Origin: Enterococcus gilvus ATCC BAA-350
Lineage (GTDB): Bacteria; Bacillota; Bacilli; Lactobacillales; Enterococcaceae
Reading direction: 5' to 3'
DNA length: 64,000 nt
Assembly: GCF_000407545.1 (NCBI RefSeq)
Contig: NZ_ASWH01000001.1
Span: 2,123,501 to 2,187,500 of the forward strand
Part shown: positions 17,647 to 27,884 of the stretch, piece after piece
Numbering within the stretch: the stretch's first letter is position 1
How the letters are laid out: every line of letters begins with the position of its first letter
Made by a program: the position numbers and the translations under genes
Notes under the pieces: generated by a model
The model's database searches: none
Told to the model about the DNA's origin: nothing
The model's input: only the letters and a program-made list of their open reading frames with translations

Positions 17647-20433
17647 CTATTCCAATCCTTCCGCTACTGCTTCTGGATAGTTTTCTTCTACAATATGCGC
17701 ACATGAAGCACATAAGGTTGGCAGCTTTTCATCTTCTCCGACCGTCGTACGAACTTGGCGGCAGCGATCGCAAACTTCACCGTCTGCTTTTTCAATCAAG
17801 ATAGCGACATCATCAAACGCCGCAGCATTTTCAGGTGCTTCTTCTTTCGAGATACTGAATGAATCAGGTGATACGATCAAGAGTTGAGCAAGGTCTGCGT
17901 CTAACGCGGTCAGCATAGCAGCCACTTGTTCATTTGGATAGATCGTTACTTTCGCTTCTAACGATTTACCGATCACTTTTTCATTTCGTGCTTCTTCTAA
18001 GGCTTTTAAGACTTTGTCACGGAAGTCCATGAAGGCTTTCCACGTATCCAATAATTCGCCTTGGTTAGGATATTCTTCATAGCTAGGCAATTCTGCTAAT
18101 TGAACAAACGCTTCTTCTTCCTTCAAGTACGTCCAGATTTCTTCTGTTGTATAAGGAATGATCGGTGTCAATAATTTGGTCAATGCAACGGCTGCTTGAT
18201 AGAAAACAGTCTGCATACAACGACGTTCGTAGCTGTTTTCTGCTTGGATGTATACAACATCTTTCGCGAAGTCTAAATAGAAGGAAGACAAATCAACAGT
18301 CAAGAAGTTCACAACTGTTTTATAGATTTGCGTGAAATCATATTTTTCATACCCTTCTTCACGAATCGTTTTGATCACATCATTCAAGCGAACTAGCATG
18401 TATTTATCCACGGAACGCAATTCATCATAAGCAACGGTGTGTTCTGAAGGCTCAAAGTCTGTGGTATTCGCCAACAAGAAACGCATCGTGTTACGAATCT
18501 TACGATACACTTCTGACACTTGGTTCAAAATATCCATAGACACACGCACATCGGCTTCATAATCGACACTGCTCACCCAAAGGCGTAAGATATCGGCACC
18601 CATCTGCTTGATGACTTTGTCCGGAACGATGGTGTTGCCCAATGATTTACTCATCTTACGGCCTTCACCGTCCAACGTAAACCCTTGAGAAAGAACTGAT
18701 TTATAAGGAGCAACACCATTGATTGCTACACTTGTCGTGATACTTGAGTTAAACCAGCCACGGTATTGATCTGATCCTTCCAAGTACATATCCGCAGGGA
18801 ATGTTAAGTTGTCCCGTTGGCGTAAAACGGCCTCATGTGAAGAACCCGAATCAAACCATACATCCATGATGTCTGTTTCTTTCGTAAAGAGACCATTAGG
18901 CGAACTTGGGTGGGTAAATCCTTCTGGCAATAAATCTTTTGCTTCCCGTTCAAACCAAACATTAGAGCCAAACTCCGCAAACAACTGCGCCACATGTTCC
19001 GTCGTTTCAGGTGTAATGATCGCTTCCCCATCTTCTCCATAGAAAATTGGCAATGGAACGCCCCACGCCCGTTGACGAGAAATCACCCAATCGCCGCGGT
19101 CACGGATCATGTTGTACAAACGCGTTTTGCCCCAAGGAATGATCCAGTCCACTTTCTCAATTTCATCTAAAATATCTTGACGGAATTTATCAATTGAAGC
19201 GAACCATTGTGGTGTTGCACGGTAAATAATTGGCTTCTTAGTCCGCCAGTCATGAGGATAGCTGTGGGTAAAGAATTCTAACTTCAACAATGCCCCATTT
19301 TTTTCTAATAATTCTGTGACCATCGGGTTCACTTTGTCGTAGAAAACACCTTCAAAACCAGGTGCATCCGCCGTCATCACTCCGCGATTATCCACTGGAG
19401 AAATAATGTCATTCCGATATTTTTTCCAAGCAAAGTAGTCATCTTCCCCGTGACCAGGAGACGTATGAACCAGACCAGTACCAGCATCCAAGGTGACATG
19501 GTCCCCTAAAATAACCAATGATTCTCTGTCATAAAATGGGTGCTGTGCAGTCATATATTCTAGGTCTTTCCCAGCAACTTCTTTGACAACCTTCGGATCA
19601 AGCCAATCCAATTCCTCAGCAACTTTACTCAATAAGTCCTTCGCAACGACATACTTTTTCCCTGCTTCTTCTACAACAACATATGTGTAGGCAGGATTTA
19701 CAGAGATCCCTTGGTTTGCCGGCAAGGTCCAAGGTGTAGTTGTCCAGATAATGAAGGACGTATCTGCATCTAAGATTCCTTTGCCATCTTTCACTTTGAA
19801 GGCCACAAAAATTGAAGGAGATTTCACGTCCTTATATTCAACCTCTGCCTCAGCCAAAGAGGATTCACTTGATGGTGACCAGTAAATAGGCTTCAAGCCT
19901 TTATAAATGTAGCCTTTTTCAGCCATCTTACCAAACACACGAATTTCTGCAGCTTCATAATCAGGTGTCAAGGTAACGTAAGGATGGTCCCATTCACCAG
20001 CAATTCCTAAACGTTTGAAATCCTCGCGCTGTTTGTCCACTTGAGACAACGCATACTCTTCACATTTTTTACGGTATTCGGCCATGGACATTTCTTTACG
20101 TTTAATTCCTTTATTCGCAAGAACTTGTTCAATCGGCAGGCCATGAGTATCCCAGCCGGGAACATACGGTGCACGAAATCCTGACATTGATTTTGAGCGC
20201 ACAATAATGTCCTTACTGATTTTATTTAACGCGTGACCAATATGAATATTCCCGTTTGCATAGGGAGGACCATCATGCAAAACAAATGTTGGTTTGCCTT
20301 CATTCAATTTTTGTCGTTTTTCATAAATGCCATTTTCTTCCCATTCTTTTTCCCATTGACCTTCACGGTTTGGCAAGTTCCCCCGCATAGGAAAACCGGT
20401 TTTTCCAAGTTGAAGAGTTTCTTTTGTCTTCAC
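17647..20433 (-). CDS. ileS: Isoleucyl-tRNA synthetase
   Basis: This 928-residue class Ia synthetase charges tRNA-Ile. HIGH is at residues 64-67 ([12 protein letters not shown]), the CP1 editing domain lies in the middle ([29 protein letters not shown]), KMSKS is in [10 protein letters not shown], and a C-terminal zinc knuckle is formed by CDRC and CASC near residues 885-908. The length and zinc finger fit the bacterial-type enzyme. Expression is controlled by the T-box leader just upstream. Its terminator is convergent with that of zwf. Confidence 0.98.
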   Translation of the reverse strand: MKTKETLQLGKTGFPMRGNLPNREGQWEKEWEENGIYEKRQKLNEGKPTFVLHDGPPYANGNIHIGHALNKISKDIIVRSKSMSGFRAPYVPGWDTHGLPIEQVLANKGIKRKEMSMAEYRKKCEEYALSQVDKQREDFKRLGIAGEWDHPYVTLTPDYEAAEIRVFGKMAEKGYIYKGLKPIYWSPSSESSLAEAEVEYKDVKSPSIFVAFKVKDGKGILDADTSFIIWTTTPWTLPANQGISVNPAYTYVVVEEAGKKYVVAKDLLSKVAEELDWLDPKVVKEVAGKDLEYMTAQHPFYDRESLVILGDHVTLDAGTGLVHTSPGHGEDDYFAWKKYRNDIISPVDNRGVMTADAPGFEGVFYDKVNPMVTELLEKNGALLKLEFFTHSYPHDWRTKKPIIYRATPQWFASIDKFRQDILDEIEKVDWIIPWGKTRLYNMIRDRGDWVISRQRAWGVPLPIFYGEDGEAIITPETTEHVAQLFAEFGSNVWFEREAKDLLPEGFTHPSSPNGLFTKETDIMDVWFDSGSSHEAVLRQRDNLTFPADMYLEGSDQYRGWFNSSITTSVAINGVAPYKSVLSQGFTLDGEGRKMSKSLGNTIVPDKVIKQMGADILRLWVSSVDYEADVRVSMDILNQVSEVYRKIRNTMRFLLANTTDFEPSEHTVAYDELRSVDKYMLVRLNDVIKTIREEGYEKYDFTQIYKTVVNFLTVDLSSFYLDFAKDVVYIQAENSYERRCMQTVFYQAAVALTKLLTPIIPYTTEEIWTYLKEEEAFVQLAELPSYEEYPNQGELLDTWKAFMDFRDKVLKALEEARNEKVIGKSLEAKVTIYPNEQVAAMLTALDADLAQLLIVSPDSFSISKEEAPENAAAFDDVAILIEKADGEVCDRCRQVRTTVGEDEKLPTLCASCAHIVEENYPEAVAEGLE

Positions 20434-20530
20434 AATCCATCGTCTCCTTAAAAATATAGTGTTTCTGCCTAAAAAGCAGTTTACTCAGTTCTTACAATAC
20501 AGCCTCCTAAGTTTCGAAGCTGTAAAACAC

Positions 20531-20750
20531 AAAAAAACAAGCGCATCCGCAAAGGGACGAGCTTGTCGTGGTACCACCCAAATTTGAAACCTAGAAGTTT
20601 CCTCTGATCATCGGTAACGCAATGACGCGTCGACTGCTACTAAGCTTCACAATCAAATGCTCTAGAGGATCTTTCCAATTAGAGGGTCTGCCGAACTTTC
20701 ACTATCATCGGCTCGCTAAAAGAATCTAATCAGCTTTTCTGTTCTAGATT
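20531..20750 (-). promoter_or_regulatory. T-box riboswitch leader of ileS
   Basis: The leader runs from just after the divIVA stop. The conserved T-box antiterminator sequence TGGGTGGTACCACG is at 20580-20567, and the competing terminator helix (20566-20538) with a T7 run (20537-20531) lies behind it. Stem I is closed by two TCTAGA arms near 20744-20739 and 20666-20661; an ATC triplet at 20670-20668, right before the 3' arm, fits the Ile specifier codon. Uncharged tRNA-Ile would stabilise the antiterminator and let ileS be read. I could not see a clear promoter, so it may lie in the end of divIVA. Confidence 0.93.
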
Positions 20751-20752
20751 GT

Positions 20753-21460
20753 TTATTCTTCGTCTGATTTAATTAATTCAGGAATATCAATCGTTAATCC
20801 CATGTCCTCGTCCTGAGGAACATCGGTAATTATTGGTTCATTTGAGTCTACTGCATCAATCGTATCACTGTCAAGTTCATTCGCCAAAACTTCTCTCAAA
20901 ACTTCATGACCGTCACCGACATAAGAAGACATTGGCTTCAATACTTCTTCCCAGTCCCCGCTGCGCGCTTGATCAATTTGTGTTTCCAATAATAACAACA
21001 ATTGTTGATGGAAGACACGCGTCTTCTTCTTCAAATCATTTGTTTCAGCAGCCAATTGACGCGCTTTAGAGGTTGCGTCCGTTAAGATTTCTTTTGCTTT
21101 ATCTTCAGCCGTTGTCGTTAACAAGTTGGCTTTTTGCATTGCATTTGAGATTAATTCATCCGCACGGTTTTGCGCAGAAGTTACAATGACTTCAGATTCT
21201 TTGCTTGCAGAAGATTTTACTTTGTCCGCTGTATCTTGTGCCACAACGATTGATTGGTTCAACGCTTCCTTCAATTCATTGAAGTATTCTAATTTTTCTT
21301 CAGAATGTTTTAGTGCTTTTTCTAATTCACGATTTTTTGCGATGCTGTCTTCATAATCGCGAACGATCATATCTAAGAAATCATCGACTTCATCTTGATT
21401 ATACCCACGCATTTTGGTGGAGAAACTTTTGTTTTGAATATCTAATGGAGTTAATGCCAT
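20753..21460 (-). CDS. divIVA: Cell division initiation protein DivIVA
   Basis: DivIVA binds negatively curved membrane at poles and septum and recruits division and wall proteins. The 235-residue protein has the conserved N-terminal lipid-binding domain MALTPLDIQNKSFSTKMRGY with NQDEVDDFLD, then a long coiled coil (about residues 30-160) and an acidic tail. I place the start at ATG 21460, eight bases after GAGGTGA, and not at GTG 21472, which would lie within that site. It is the last gene of the division cluster and follows ylmH by 21 bases. Confidence 0.95.
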   Translation of the reverse strand: MALTPLDIQNKSFSTKMRGYNQDEVDDFLDMIVRDYEDSIAKNRELEKALKHSEEKLEYFNELKEALNQSIVVAQDTADKVKSSASKESEVIVTSAQNRADELISNAMQKANLLTTTAEDKAKEILTDATSKARQLAAETNDLKKKTRVFHQQLLLLLETQIDQARSGDWEEVLKPMSSYVGDGHEVLREVLANELDSDTIDAVDSNEPIITDVPQDEDMGLTIDIPELIKSDEE

Positions 21461-21481
21461 ATTATTGTTCACCTCATAAAT

Positions 21482-22264
21482 TTATTTTCGTAAAACGCCT
21501 AAGCGCAAACGGAATTTTTCTTTCTTTGTTTTTCCTTCTAATCCTTGGATCTGAATCCGGCCAAATCCACGAACCGAAACGACATCTAGTAAATCAAGTA
21601 AATAATCTGGACGTTCATTGACTGACCAGTTTACTTTTACTTTTCCGGCTTCAACCAATTGCTTCGACCGTTGACGAGAAATATTGTAAACAGTAGAAAT
21701 AATTGCATCTAAACGCATCGAAGTCGCTGTCGTCGTTTCTTCAGCCCAACTGTCTTTCGGTATGATAATCTCCGTATAAGGTCGTTCCTCTAAATGAACA
21801 GATACACGACCGATCTTCGTTACCTGACTAACGATATAGCTCGCTGAGTCCTTCGCTAAAAAGATTTGCCAGCGATCACCATCAGAAATAATATCGCCAA
21901 AATAATCCCGCTTGATCCCTGCATTCATCAATGTTCCTAAAATCTTCCCATGAGAAAGCTCTGTAAACTTCTTAGGATAATTGATCTCGATCATTACAAG
22001 TTCAAAATCATCGATCTGCGGTTCATAATACTCAGGATAAATCATGCAGCGACAACGCTCAGCATCTTCATAACCGCCATAAAAAGAAAATTTCAATTCA
22101 CTGTTTTCGCGAATCAAGGTTTCTAAGATATATACTTGTCGAGGGTCTAAAAAATTCGTTAAGTAAGGCGCATATTGGCTTTCGACTTGTTCTAACCAAT
22201 CGCCAACACTTTCAACAAATGGATGCTCTTCAGGTCTAAAGTGTTGATAGACATTCGCATTCAT
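21482..22264 (-). CDS. ylmH: S4-domain RNA-binding protein YlmH
   Basis: The 260-residue YlmH has an N-terminal domain shared by division-cluster YlmH proteins and a C-terminal S4 RNA-binding domain from about residue 180 (SMRLDAIISTVYNISRQRSKQLVEAGKVKVNW). YlmH proteins bind stalled 50S subunits in ribosome quality control in Bacillus; the placement between yggT and divIVA is conserved in firmicutes. Confidence 0.93.
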   Translation of the reverse strand: MNANVYQHFRPEEHPFVESVGDWLEQVESQYAPYLTNFLDPRQVYILETLIRENSELKFSFYGGYEDAERCRCMIYPEYYEPQIDDFELVMIEINYPKKFTELSHGKILGTLMNAGIKRDYFGDIISDGDRWQIFLAKDSASYIVSQVTKIGRVSVHLEERPYTEIIIPKDSWAEETTTATSMRLDAIISTVYNISRQRSKQLVEAGKVKVNWSVNERPDYLLDLLDVVSVRGFGRIQIQGLEGKTKKEKFRLRLGVLRK

Positions 22265-22276
22265 TTCGCCACCCCC

Positions 22277-22552
22277 TTAGAACATCAGATTAATCAGAAT
22301 TCTTTGTAAAATCCTCATCGCAAAATTTAATGCAAAAATCGCTGCCATCACTGAAAAATCGATTCCACCAAATTGCAATGGCAATCGGCGAAACAAATCA
22401 AGAAACGGCTCACAAATTCGACTCAAAAGTTGTCCAAATCTAGATTGATAGGCTCCAGGGAACCATGACATCAATGCGTAGACAATCAAGATTGTCGTAT
22501 AAAGATAAACTAGTCGAGTTAAAATATTAAAAAGTGTAATAATCAATTCCAA
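22277..22552 (-). CDS. YggT-family membrane protein (YlmG)
   Basis: This 91-residue protein has two hydrophobic segments (about residues 5-28 and 60-85) and the family motif SWFPGAYQSRFGQLLSRICEPFLDLFRRL. The start is TTG, eight bases after AAAGGAG. Its role is not known in detail; homologues lie beside sepF in division clusters and influence osmotic tolerance or nucleoid and septum placement. Confidence 0.92.
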   Translation of the reverse strand: MELIITLFNILTRLVYLYTTILIVYALMSWFPGAYQSRFGQLLSRICEPFLDLFRRLPLQFGGIDFSVMAAIFALNFAMRILQRILINLMF

Positions 22553-22565
22553 ATAAGCGGCTCCT

Positions 22566-23201
22566 TTACATTTCTAAACCATAAATGTCATCATCAACCA
22601 TTGAACTCAAAGCAGTATTGGTAATTTCAACGCTAGTCGGTGTACATAAAAACATTTCATTGCCGACACGTTTGATATCACCATCAATCATGAAAACAGC
22701 ACCCGTCAGAAAATCAACGACGCGACGTGCCTTCATTTCATCTAAGGACTGGAAGTTAATCAAGACAACTTCACCTTGCCCAACTCGCTTCGCAATAGTC
22801 ATCGCCTCGTTATAGGCTCTTGGTTCAACTACTGAAATACGATTTTTACTTTTTTGTTCAATTTTTGGTGCAAGTCGTTGTGCCCGACTGTTATTGTTTG
22901 GCATCGATACGACTTTTTCGTTTTTCTTTGGTGCGCTTTCAGCTTTTTTCATTACAGCTTCAGCTCTACGATTTGTCTGAGGTTCAGCAACTGGCTGAGC
23001 CTTCGTTTGAACTCTTTCTTTTGGACGTTCAATCTCTTGCTTTTGATATGTAGAACGTGGCGCTCTGACGCGTTCTTTTTTAGGCGCGCTTTGTTGTTGT
23101 GGGCGGCTAACCTGCTTCTTTGGTGCAGGTGCTGCTTCTTCGTACATATCATCATCCGCTAAACCAAAAAAATCAGTGATCTTTGCTAGACTAATTCCCA
23201 T
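22566..23201 (-). CDS. sepF: Cell division protein SepF
   Basis: SepF forms rings that bundle FtsZ filaments and tether them to the membrane. The 211-residue protein has an N-terminal amphipathic membrane helix (MGISLAKITDFFGL), a long basic Pro/Gln/Lys-rich linker (residues 25-115), and the C-terminal SepF domain (VVEPRAYNEAMTIAKRV to FLCTPTSVEITN). The linker is longer and more basic than in Bacillus SepF. Confidence 0.95.
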   Translation of the reverse strand: MGISLAKITDFFGLADDDMYEEAAPAPKKQVSRPQQQSAPKKERVRAPRSTYQKQEIERPKERVQTKAQPVAEPQTNRRAEAVMKKAESAPKKNEKVVSMPNNNSRAQRLAPKIEQKSKNRISVVEPRAYNEAMTIAKRVGQGEVVLINFQSLDEMKARRVVDFLTGAVFMIDGDIKRVGNEMFLCTPTSVEITNTALSSMVDDDIYGLEM

Positions 23202-23210
23202 TAACTTTAC

Positions 23211-23888
23211 CTAACCTTTCCTAAATAGTGCCGTTCCGATTCGAACAAAAGTGGCACCTTCTTCAATTGCCGTTTTGAAGTCTTGGCTCATTCCCATGCT
23301 CAATTCTGTACATGGTGCGTACTGCAAGTTTTTTTCTTTCACACTCACTTGAAGCTGTTTCAAGGTAGAAAAAATAGTGCGGACCTCCTGTTGACTTGCG
23401 TCATAAGGAGCCATGGTCATTAATCCGACTACATAGACCTTGTCTAATTTTTCCAATTCTTCAACAAAAGAATGAAGCTCTTCAGGTTTGAGCCCGTGCT
23501 TCGATTCTTCTCCAGAAACATTCACCTCAATAAAACAATGAATCGGATGCTCTGCACGCTTTTGAATTTCTTGTGCCAAGCGTAAACTATCCAACGCATG
23601 AAAGTAATCAATTTCATTTATAATCAATTTTACCTTGCGACGCTGTAAATTACCAATAAGATGCCATTTTATCTGTTGATCGTGTGAAAAACTTTGCTTT
23701 TTTTCAAGTAATTTGTCTACTCTATTTTCAGCTAAATCTGTCACGCCCAATTCAACGAGTTCTTTTGCTGCTATGGAGTCGACACTCTTGGTCACCGCAA
23801 CCATCGTAATATCCTGCAAGTTACGTGAAACAAGAGCACACGACTCCTGAATCTCTTGCTCGATTCTATGCAAGTTTTCAGCGATCAT
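23211..23888 (-). CDS. YggS-family pyridoxal phosphate homeostasis protein
   Basis: The 225-residue protein is the single-barrel PLP-binding protein PLPBP, which keeps vitamin B6 and amino acid pools in balance. The PLP lysine is in VAVTKSVD (about residue 34). Further signs are HLIGNLQRRK, EVNVSGEESKHG and the C-terminal phosphate site LSMGMSQDFKTAIEEGATFVRIGTALFR. Its place between ftsZ and sepF is conserved. Confidence 0.95.
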   Translation of the reverse strand: MIAENLHRIEQEIQESCALVSRNLQDITMVAVTKSVDSIAAKELVELGVTDLAENRVDKLLEKKQSFSHDQQIKWHLIGNLQRRKVKLIINEIDYFHALDSLRLAQEIQKRAEHPIHCFIEVNVSGEESKHGLKPEELHSFVEELEKLDKVYVVGLMTMAPYDASQQEVRTIFSTLKQLQVSVKEKNLQYAPCTELSMGMSQDFKTAIEEGATFVRIGTALFRKG

Positions 23889-23902
23889 GTGCTCTCCCCC
23901 TC

Positions 23903-25141
23903 TTATTTTCTACGGCGAAAGAATGGTGGTGTGTCTAGTTCTTCGTCTTTTTCAGGTTTAACTTCTTCACGGTTGAACGTTTCAAATTCTTTCTTTTCGA
24001 TATTCTCAAATTGTGTTTCTTCAACTTTTGGGCGGATGTTTTCTTCTTTGCGAATGTCCCATTCTCCGAAAGCCGACTGACCTTCATTGTTTCTTGAAGG
24101 TTCAATATCTAAATTTTGTTTTTGAGGAACTGATTGGATTTGGCTAGCACGTTGTGTGTTACGAGTAGCCTTACGCTCCTTTTTTGTTGGATCAATTCCT
24201 GTCGCAATTACTGTAACGCGAATTTCATCGCCTAATTCTTCGCTGATCGATGTACCTAAAATAATGTTTACATCACCGGTTGCTGCATTTGCAACAATGT
24301 CAGAAGCATCTTGTGCTTCGAATAATGTCATGTCTAAACCGCCTGTAATGTTCAATAATACTTGTTCCGCACCATCGATTGAAGTTTCTAATAATGGAGA
24401 AGAGATTGCCTTCTTCGTTGCTTCGACTACGCGATCTTCACCGCTGGCAACACCGATACCCATCAATGCAGTTCCTTGATTTGCCATCACAGTTTTCACA
24501 TCGGCAAAGTCCAAGTTTACATATCCAGGAGCTGTAATCAAGTCAGAAATACCTTGAACCCCTTGGCGTAGCACATTATCCGCTTCGCGGAATGCTTCAA
24601 GCATTGGCGTCTTCTTGTCAACAACTTCAAGCAAACGGTTGTTTGAGATAATTAATAAGGTATCTACATTTTCCTTCAGTAATGAAATACCTTCTGCCGC
24701 GAAACGTCCACGTTTTGGTCCTTCAAAGCTAAATGGACGCGTTACGACACCGACTGTCAAAGCACCAAGATCTTTTGCGATTTTCGCAACGATCGGAGCA
24801 GCTCCAGTACCAGTACCGCCGCCCATTCCGGCAGTGATAAAGACCATATCTGCACCTTCAAGTGCATCACTAATTGCTTGTTCGCTTTCTTCTGCTGACT
24901 TTTGGCCAACTTCAGGTTGCGATCCAGCACCTAACCCACGAGTATATTTAGGGCCTAATTGAATCACTGTTTCTGCTTTTGAATTTTTAAGGGCTTGTAC
25001 ATCAGTGTTTGATGCGATGAATTCAACGCCTTTGACGTTTTCTTCGATCATACGGTTAATGGCGTTTCCGCCGCCTCCGCCAACACCGATAACTTTAATA
25101 ACTGCACCTTCGTTAATATTGTTATCTATTGAGAATTCCAT
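23903..25141 (-). CDS. ftsZ: Cell division GTPase FtsZ
   Basis: FtsZ forms the Z-ring. In the 412-residue protein, the GTP-binding elements are [12 protein letters not shown] (about 20-31), the tubulin signature [10 protein letters not shown] (about 106-115) and the T7 loop [11 protein letters not shown]. The core ends near residue 320, followed by a variable linker and the C-terminal peptide [12 protein letters not shown] that binds FtsA and SepF. It has its own promoter 70-80 bases upstream in addition to cluster read-through. Confidence 0.98.
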   Translation of the reverse strand: MEFSIDNNINEGAVIKVIGVGGGGGNAINRMIEENVKGVEFIASNTDVQALKNSKAETVIQLGPKYTRGLGAGSQPEVGQKSAEESEQAISDALEGADMVFITAGMGGGTGTGAAPIVAKIAKDLGALTVGVVTRPFSFEGPKRGRFAAEGISLLKENVDTLLIISNNRLLEVVDKKTPMLEAFREADNVLRQGVQGISDLITAPGYVNLDFADVKTVMANQGTALMGIGVASGEDRVVEATKKAISSPLLETSIDGAEQVLLNITGGLDMTLFEAQDASDIVANAATGDVNIILGTSISEELGDEIRVTVIATGIDPTKKERKATRNTQRASQIQSVPQKQNLDIEPSRNNEGQSAFGEWDIRKEENIRPKVEETQFENIEKKEFETFNREEVKPEKDEELDTPPFFRRRK

Positions 25142-25174
25142 GTTTTCTATTCCTCCTACTTCATACTAATGTAA

Positions 25175-25197
25175 TTACTTTTTCAGGAAAAAAGTAA
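25175..25197 (-). promoter_or_regulatory. Leader hairpin before ftsZ
   Basis: A 9-bp A/T-rich stem (25175-25183 with 25189-25197) lies between the promoter and the ribosome binding site. A hairpin of the same build and spacing occurs in each repeat upstream of yqhY. Confidence 0.5.
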
Positions 25198-25220
25198 GCC
25201 TTCATTTTCATCCGTCTATC

Positions 25221-25249
25221 ATTCTACTAATATTACGCTAAAGCGTAAA
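25221..25249 (-). promoter_or_regulatory. Promoter of ftsZ
   Basis: TTTACG (25249-25244), 17-base spacer, TAGAAT (25226-25221). A palindrome TTACGC-TAAA-GCGTAA at 25233-25248 overlaps the -35. The stretch from -10 into the start region (25213-25230) is nearly identical to that in the yqhY repeats. Confidence 0.6.
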
Positions 25250-25271
25250 GAAGAAGCATCCTCTTATAAAA

Positions 25272-26597
25272 TTAATCAAAAATATTTGAAAAGAAATCTT
25301 TGATCTTCCCAGTTACTTTTTCTTCATTTTTTGGCTTTGTTTCTTCTTCATAGTCATTTGCTGCTTCGTAATCATCATATACAGGAGCTGTTGAAACAGC
25401 ATTTGTTTGAGGTGAAGTAGATAAGGACACTTTTTCACCTGTAACAGCAGATTTTGCTAAATGATACACATCACTTAGTTCAGCTGAATAATTGACGATA
25501 CTGATGACATTTGTAAAGACCGGATTTCTCAATCCCATTTGATTTGGTACGTGCAGCTTCACTGTTGTCCCAAAAATATCTTCTGCTAAGTCGACCACGC
25601 CTGGTAAGCTAGCCGCTCCACCTGTCAACACAACACCGCCAGGTAAATCTAACGCTTCGATTTCATCCAATGCTTCTTTGGCTTTACGGAAAATTTGTTC
25701 CAGCCGTGCTTCGATAATCTCAGCTAGATAGCGTTCGTCCACTTTCACAGGATCTGTTTTCCCAATAACATCTACTGGGAAATCTTCGTCAGCAGACGTA
25801 CGACTTGGATAGGCATCTCCATAATTGATTTTCAATGCCTCTGCATTGTTGAATGACGTATTTAAGACGATGGAAATATCTTTTGTAACAAACTCTCCGC
25901 CTTCTTGATCCACGTGAGTGAATTTTAATTGCTTATCGTGCATAACTGCCGTTGTTGTTTGACCGCCGCCCATGTCGATAACAATCGTACCAAAATCTTT
26001 CTCACCATCTGATAAAGTAGACTCTGTCAATGCTAAAGAAGTAATCACTGTTTCAGCAACAGTCAATCCTGCTTTTTCTACACATTTTGTAATGTTGTGG
26101 ATAATCGTCTTAGGTCCTGTAAAGACCAGTCCGAACATTTCAAGTCGAACACCGATCATCCCTCGTGGATCCTTGATGCCTTCAAAGCCATCAACAGTAA
26201 ACTCTTGAGGTAATAATGCAACGATTTGTCTTTCAGGAGGAACTGAACGAACCATTGCTGCTGAAGCGACATTACGAACGTCTTCATCCATAATTTCTTT
26301 CGATTCATTATTAACAGCGATCATTCCCTGACAAGTCTCAACTTCTAATAAGTTGGCAGGTAATCCTACGCTGACACTTTTGATCTGAATCCCGGCTTTT
26401 TCCTCGGCCTGTTTTACTGCTCGTTGAATCGCTTGTACTGTTTTATCAATATCTACGATAATCCCACGGTTGATTCCTTCTGATTTTGCGTTTCCAACAC
26501 CAATGATATTCATTTGGCTATCGATGTACTCGGCAACAACAACTTTTATCGATGTTGTCCCGATATCAAGGCCTACATACATTCCTGCTTTTGCCAT
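25272..26597 (-). CDS. ftsA: Cell division protein FtsA
   Basis: FtsA, an actin-like ATPase, anchors FtsZ to the membrane. The 441-residue protein has the phosphate-1 loop YVGLDIGTTSIKV (residues 7-19), the SHS2 domain inserted in subdomain 1C, the phosphate-2 motif GTIVIDMGGGQTTTA (about 183), the adenosine motif GGVVLTGGAASLPG, and a C-terminal amphipathic helix (KIKDFFSNIFD) for membrane binding after an acidic linker. Confidence 0.97.
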   Translation of the reverse strand: MAKAGMYVGLDIGTTSIKVVVAEYIDSQMNIIGVGNAKSEGINRGIIVDIDKTVQAIQRAVKQAEEKAGIQIKSVSVGLPANLLEVETCQGMIAVNNESKEIMDEDVRNVASAAMVRSVPPERQIVALLPQEFTVDGFEGIKDPRGMIGVRLEMFGLVFTGPKTIIHNITKCVEKAGLTVAETVITSLALTESTLSDGEKDFGTIVIDMGGGQTTTAVMHDKQLKFTHVDQEGGEFVTKDISIVLNTSFNNAEALKINYGDAYPSRTSADEDFPVDVIGKTDPVKVDERYLAEIIEARLEQIFRKAKEALDEIEALDLPGGVVLTGGAASLPGVVDLAEDIFGTTVKLHVPNQMGLRNPVFTNVISIVNYSAELSDVYHLAKSAVTGEKVSLSTSPQTNAVSTAPVYDDYEAANDYEEETKPKNEEKVTGKIKDFFSNIFD

Positions 26598-26704
26598 GAA
26601 TGGGATTCCCTCCTATTTTCAAATAAATGCTTTATTCAGATTTAATATTTTAAGTTACTGTTAAGCATGAAATATAATTATTTGCAAGTAATTCACTGCC
26701 TTCA

Positions 26705-26733
26705 ATTTTACCACATTTTGCCTAGAATGAAAA
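26705..26733 (-). promoter_or_regulatory. Candidate promoter of ftsA
   Basis: In the 165-base gap after divIB, TTTTCA (26733-26728), 17-base spacer and TAAAAT (26710-26705) suggest an internal promoter for ftsAZ. Confidence 0.4.
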
Positions 26734-26762
26734 AGAAGATTCAACATTTTCTTGTAATAAAT

Positions 26763-27881
26763 TTAATCATTCCCAGCGGGTGTTTCGGTTTGTTCTGTTG
26801 AGTCCTGCGCTGAATCTTCAGTAGCTGAATTCTCAGCGTAAGGATAGCTGTAAATCCCTGCTTCCATATCTACGACACCTTTGATTTGTTTGTCATTCAT
26901 TTCTTTGGCGACCTGAGGATAATAATTCATTTTAGTGCCTAATTCACTAATACTTACCAAAACTTTATTTCCATCATTCATGAAAATTTCCAGCAATTCT
27001 TTATTCTCGCTTGTCGGAGCGTATTTGATCTGAGAAATTCCCTGTTTGACTTCTTCTGTTAATTTTTTATAGCCATCCAGTACATTTAAAATGCGTTTTG
27101 ATCCAGTAAAGCTTTCCAGGATCGGTAAATCGCCATTACTTTTTTCAACTTCAACTGGTATGATTTTCCCATTAGAAATAACAGGTGAATATTTCCCATT
27201 ACTTTCCAAATAAGCGACTTCCGGAAATTCTTTTACTTGCACTTCGAAATGATTAAAGCCATCAATATGGACTTCCGCATTTTCAATTTGCAATTCTTGC
27301 TTCTTTAACTTCTTGATATTATCTTGACGGTCAAAAAACTGACTCCAAAGATTATCGCCTACAGTAAAATTGAGTTCTTTTTTTATTACCTCTGCTGAAA
27401 TTCTCTCATTACCTTGGACACTCACTCCGCCTAGCTTACCCAAGGGCGAAATATAATATAATAATAATAGTGCCGGTATTGAAAATAGTCCGATCAAAAT
27501 TGAAGACCTGCGAACCAAACGACGATTTCGCTCGTGCTTGATGTTTGGCAGCCGCTCTAAGAAAGATCCATTTTTCGGTCCTTTCGAAGTCTCTTCTTCT
27601 TCTTCCGTGTTCTCTTCTATCTCAAATTCAGCATCGATTGTTTCCTGCTCTACTGGTACTTCGTCTTCTTCATCGGCGGGTTCATCAGTGCTTGATGTCT
27701 CCGAGTGCTCAGAAATACTGGGTGGTACTTCCGGTCCGCCATTTTCTAGTGCTTTCTGCTTCAAATATTCCATATTTGCTAATTGCCAAGGTGTTAAATT
27801 TTCTTTTTTAGGTTTTGGTTTTTCCTCTTGCTCTTTGTTTTCCTCTGGAAACTCTTCGCGGCTAATGTTCCTCACCTCCAA
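26763..27881 (-). CDS. divIB: Cell division protein DivIB/FtsQ
   Basis: DivIB stabilises FtsL and the septal transpeptidase. In the up to 372-residue protein, a long charged cytoplasmic part (residues 1-120) leads to one membrane span (about 128-148, SSILIGLFSIPALLLLYYI), then a POTRA domain (GGVSVQGNERISAEVIKKEL), a beta domain and an acidic tail. The start is unusual. The listed TTG (27881) comes before the strong GGAGGTGA (27879-27872), and GTG 27875 is within it. The best-spaced triplet is ATT at 27866, five bases after that site. It begins three bases after murG. Confidence 0.93.
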   Translation of the reverse strand: MEVRNISREEFPEENKEQEEKPKPKKENLTPWQLANMEYLKQKALENGGPEVPPSISEHSETSSTDEPADEEDEVPVEQETIDAEFEIEENTEEEEETSKGPKNGSFLERLPNIKHERNRRLVRRSSILIGLFSIPALLLLYYISPLGKLGGVSVQGNERISAEVIKKELNFTVGDNLWSQFFDRQDNIKKLKKQELQIENAEVHIDGFNHFEVQVKEFPEVAYLESNGKYSPVISNGKIIPVEVEKSNGDLPILESFTGSKRILNVLDGYKKLTEEVKQGISQIKYAPTSENKELLEIFMNDGNKVLVSISELGTKMNYYPQVAKEMNDKQIKGVVDMEAGIYSYPYAENSATEDSAQDSTEQTETPAGND

Positions 27882-27884
27882 AAA

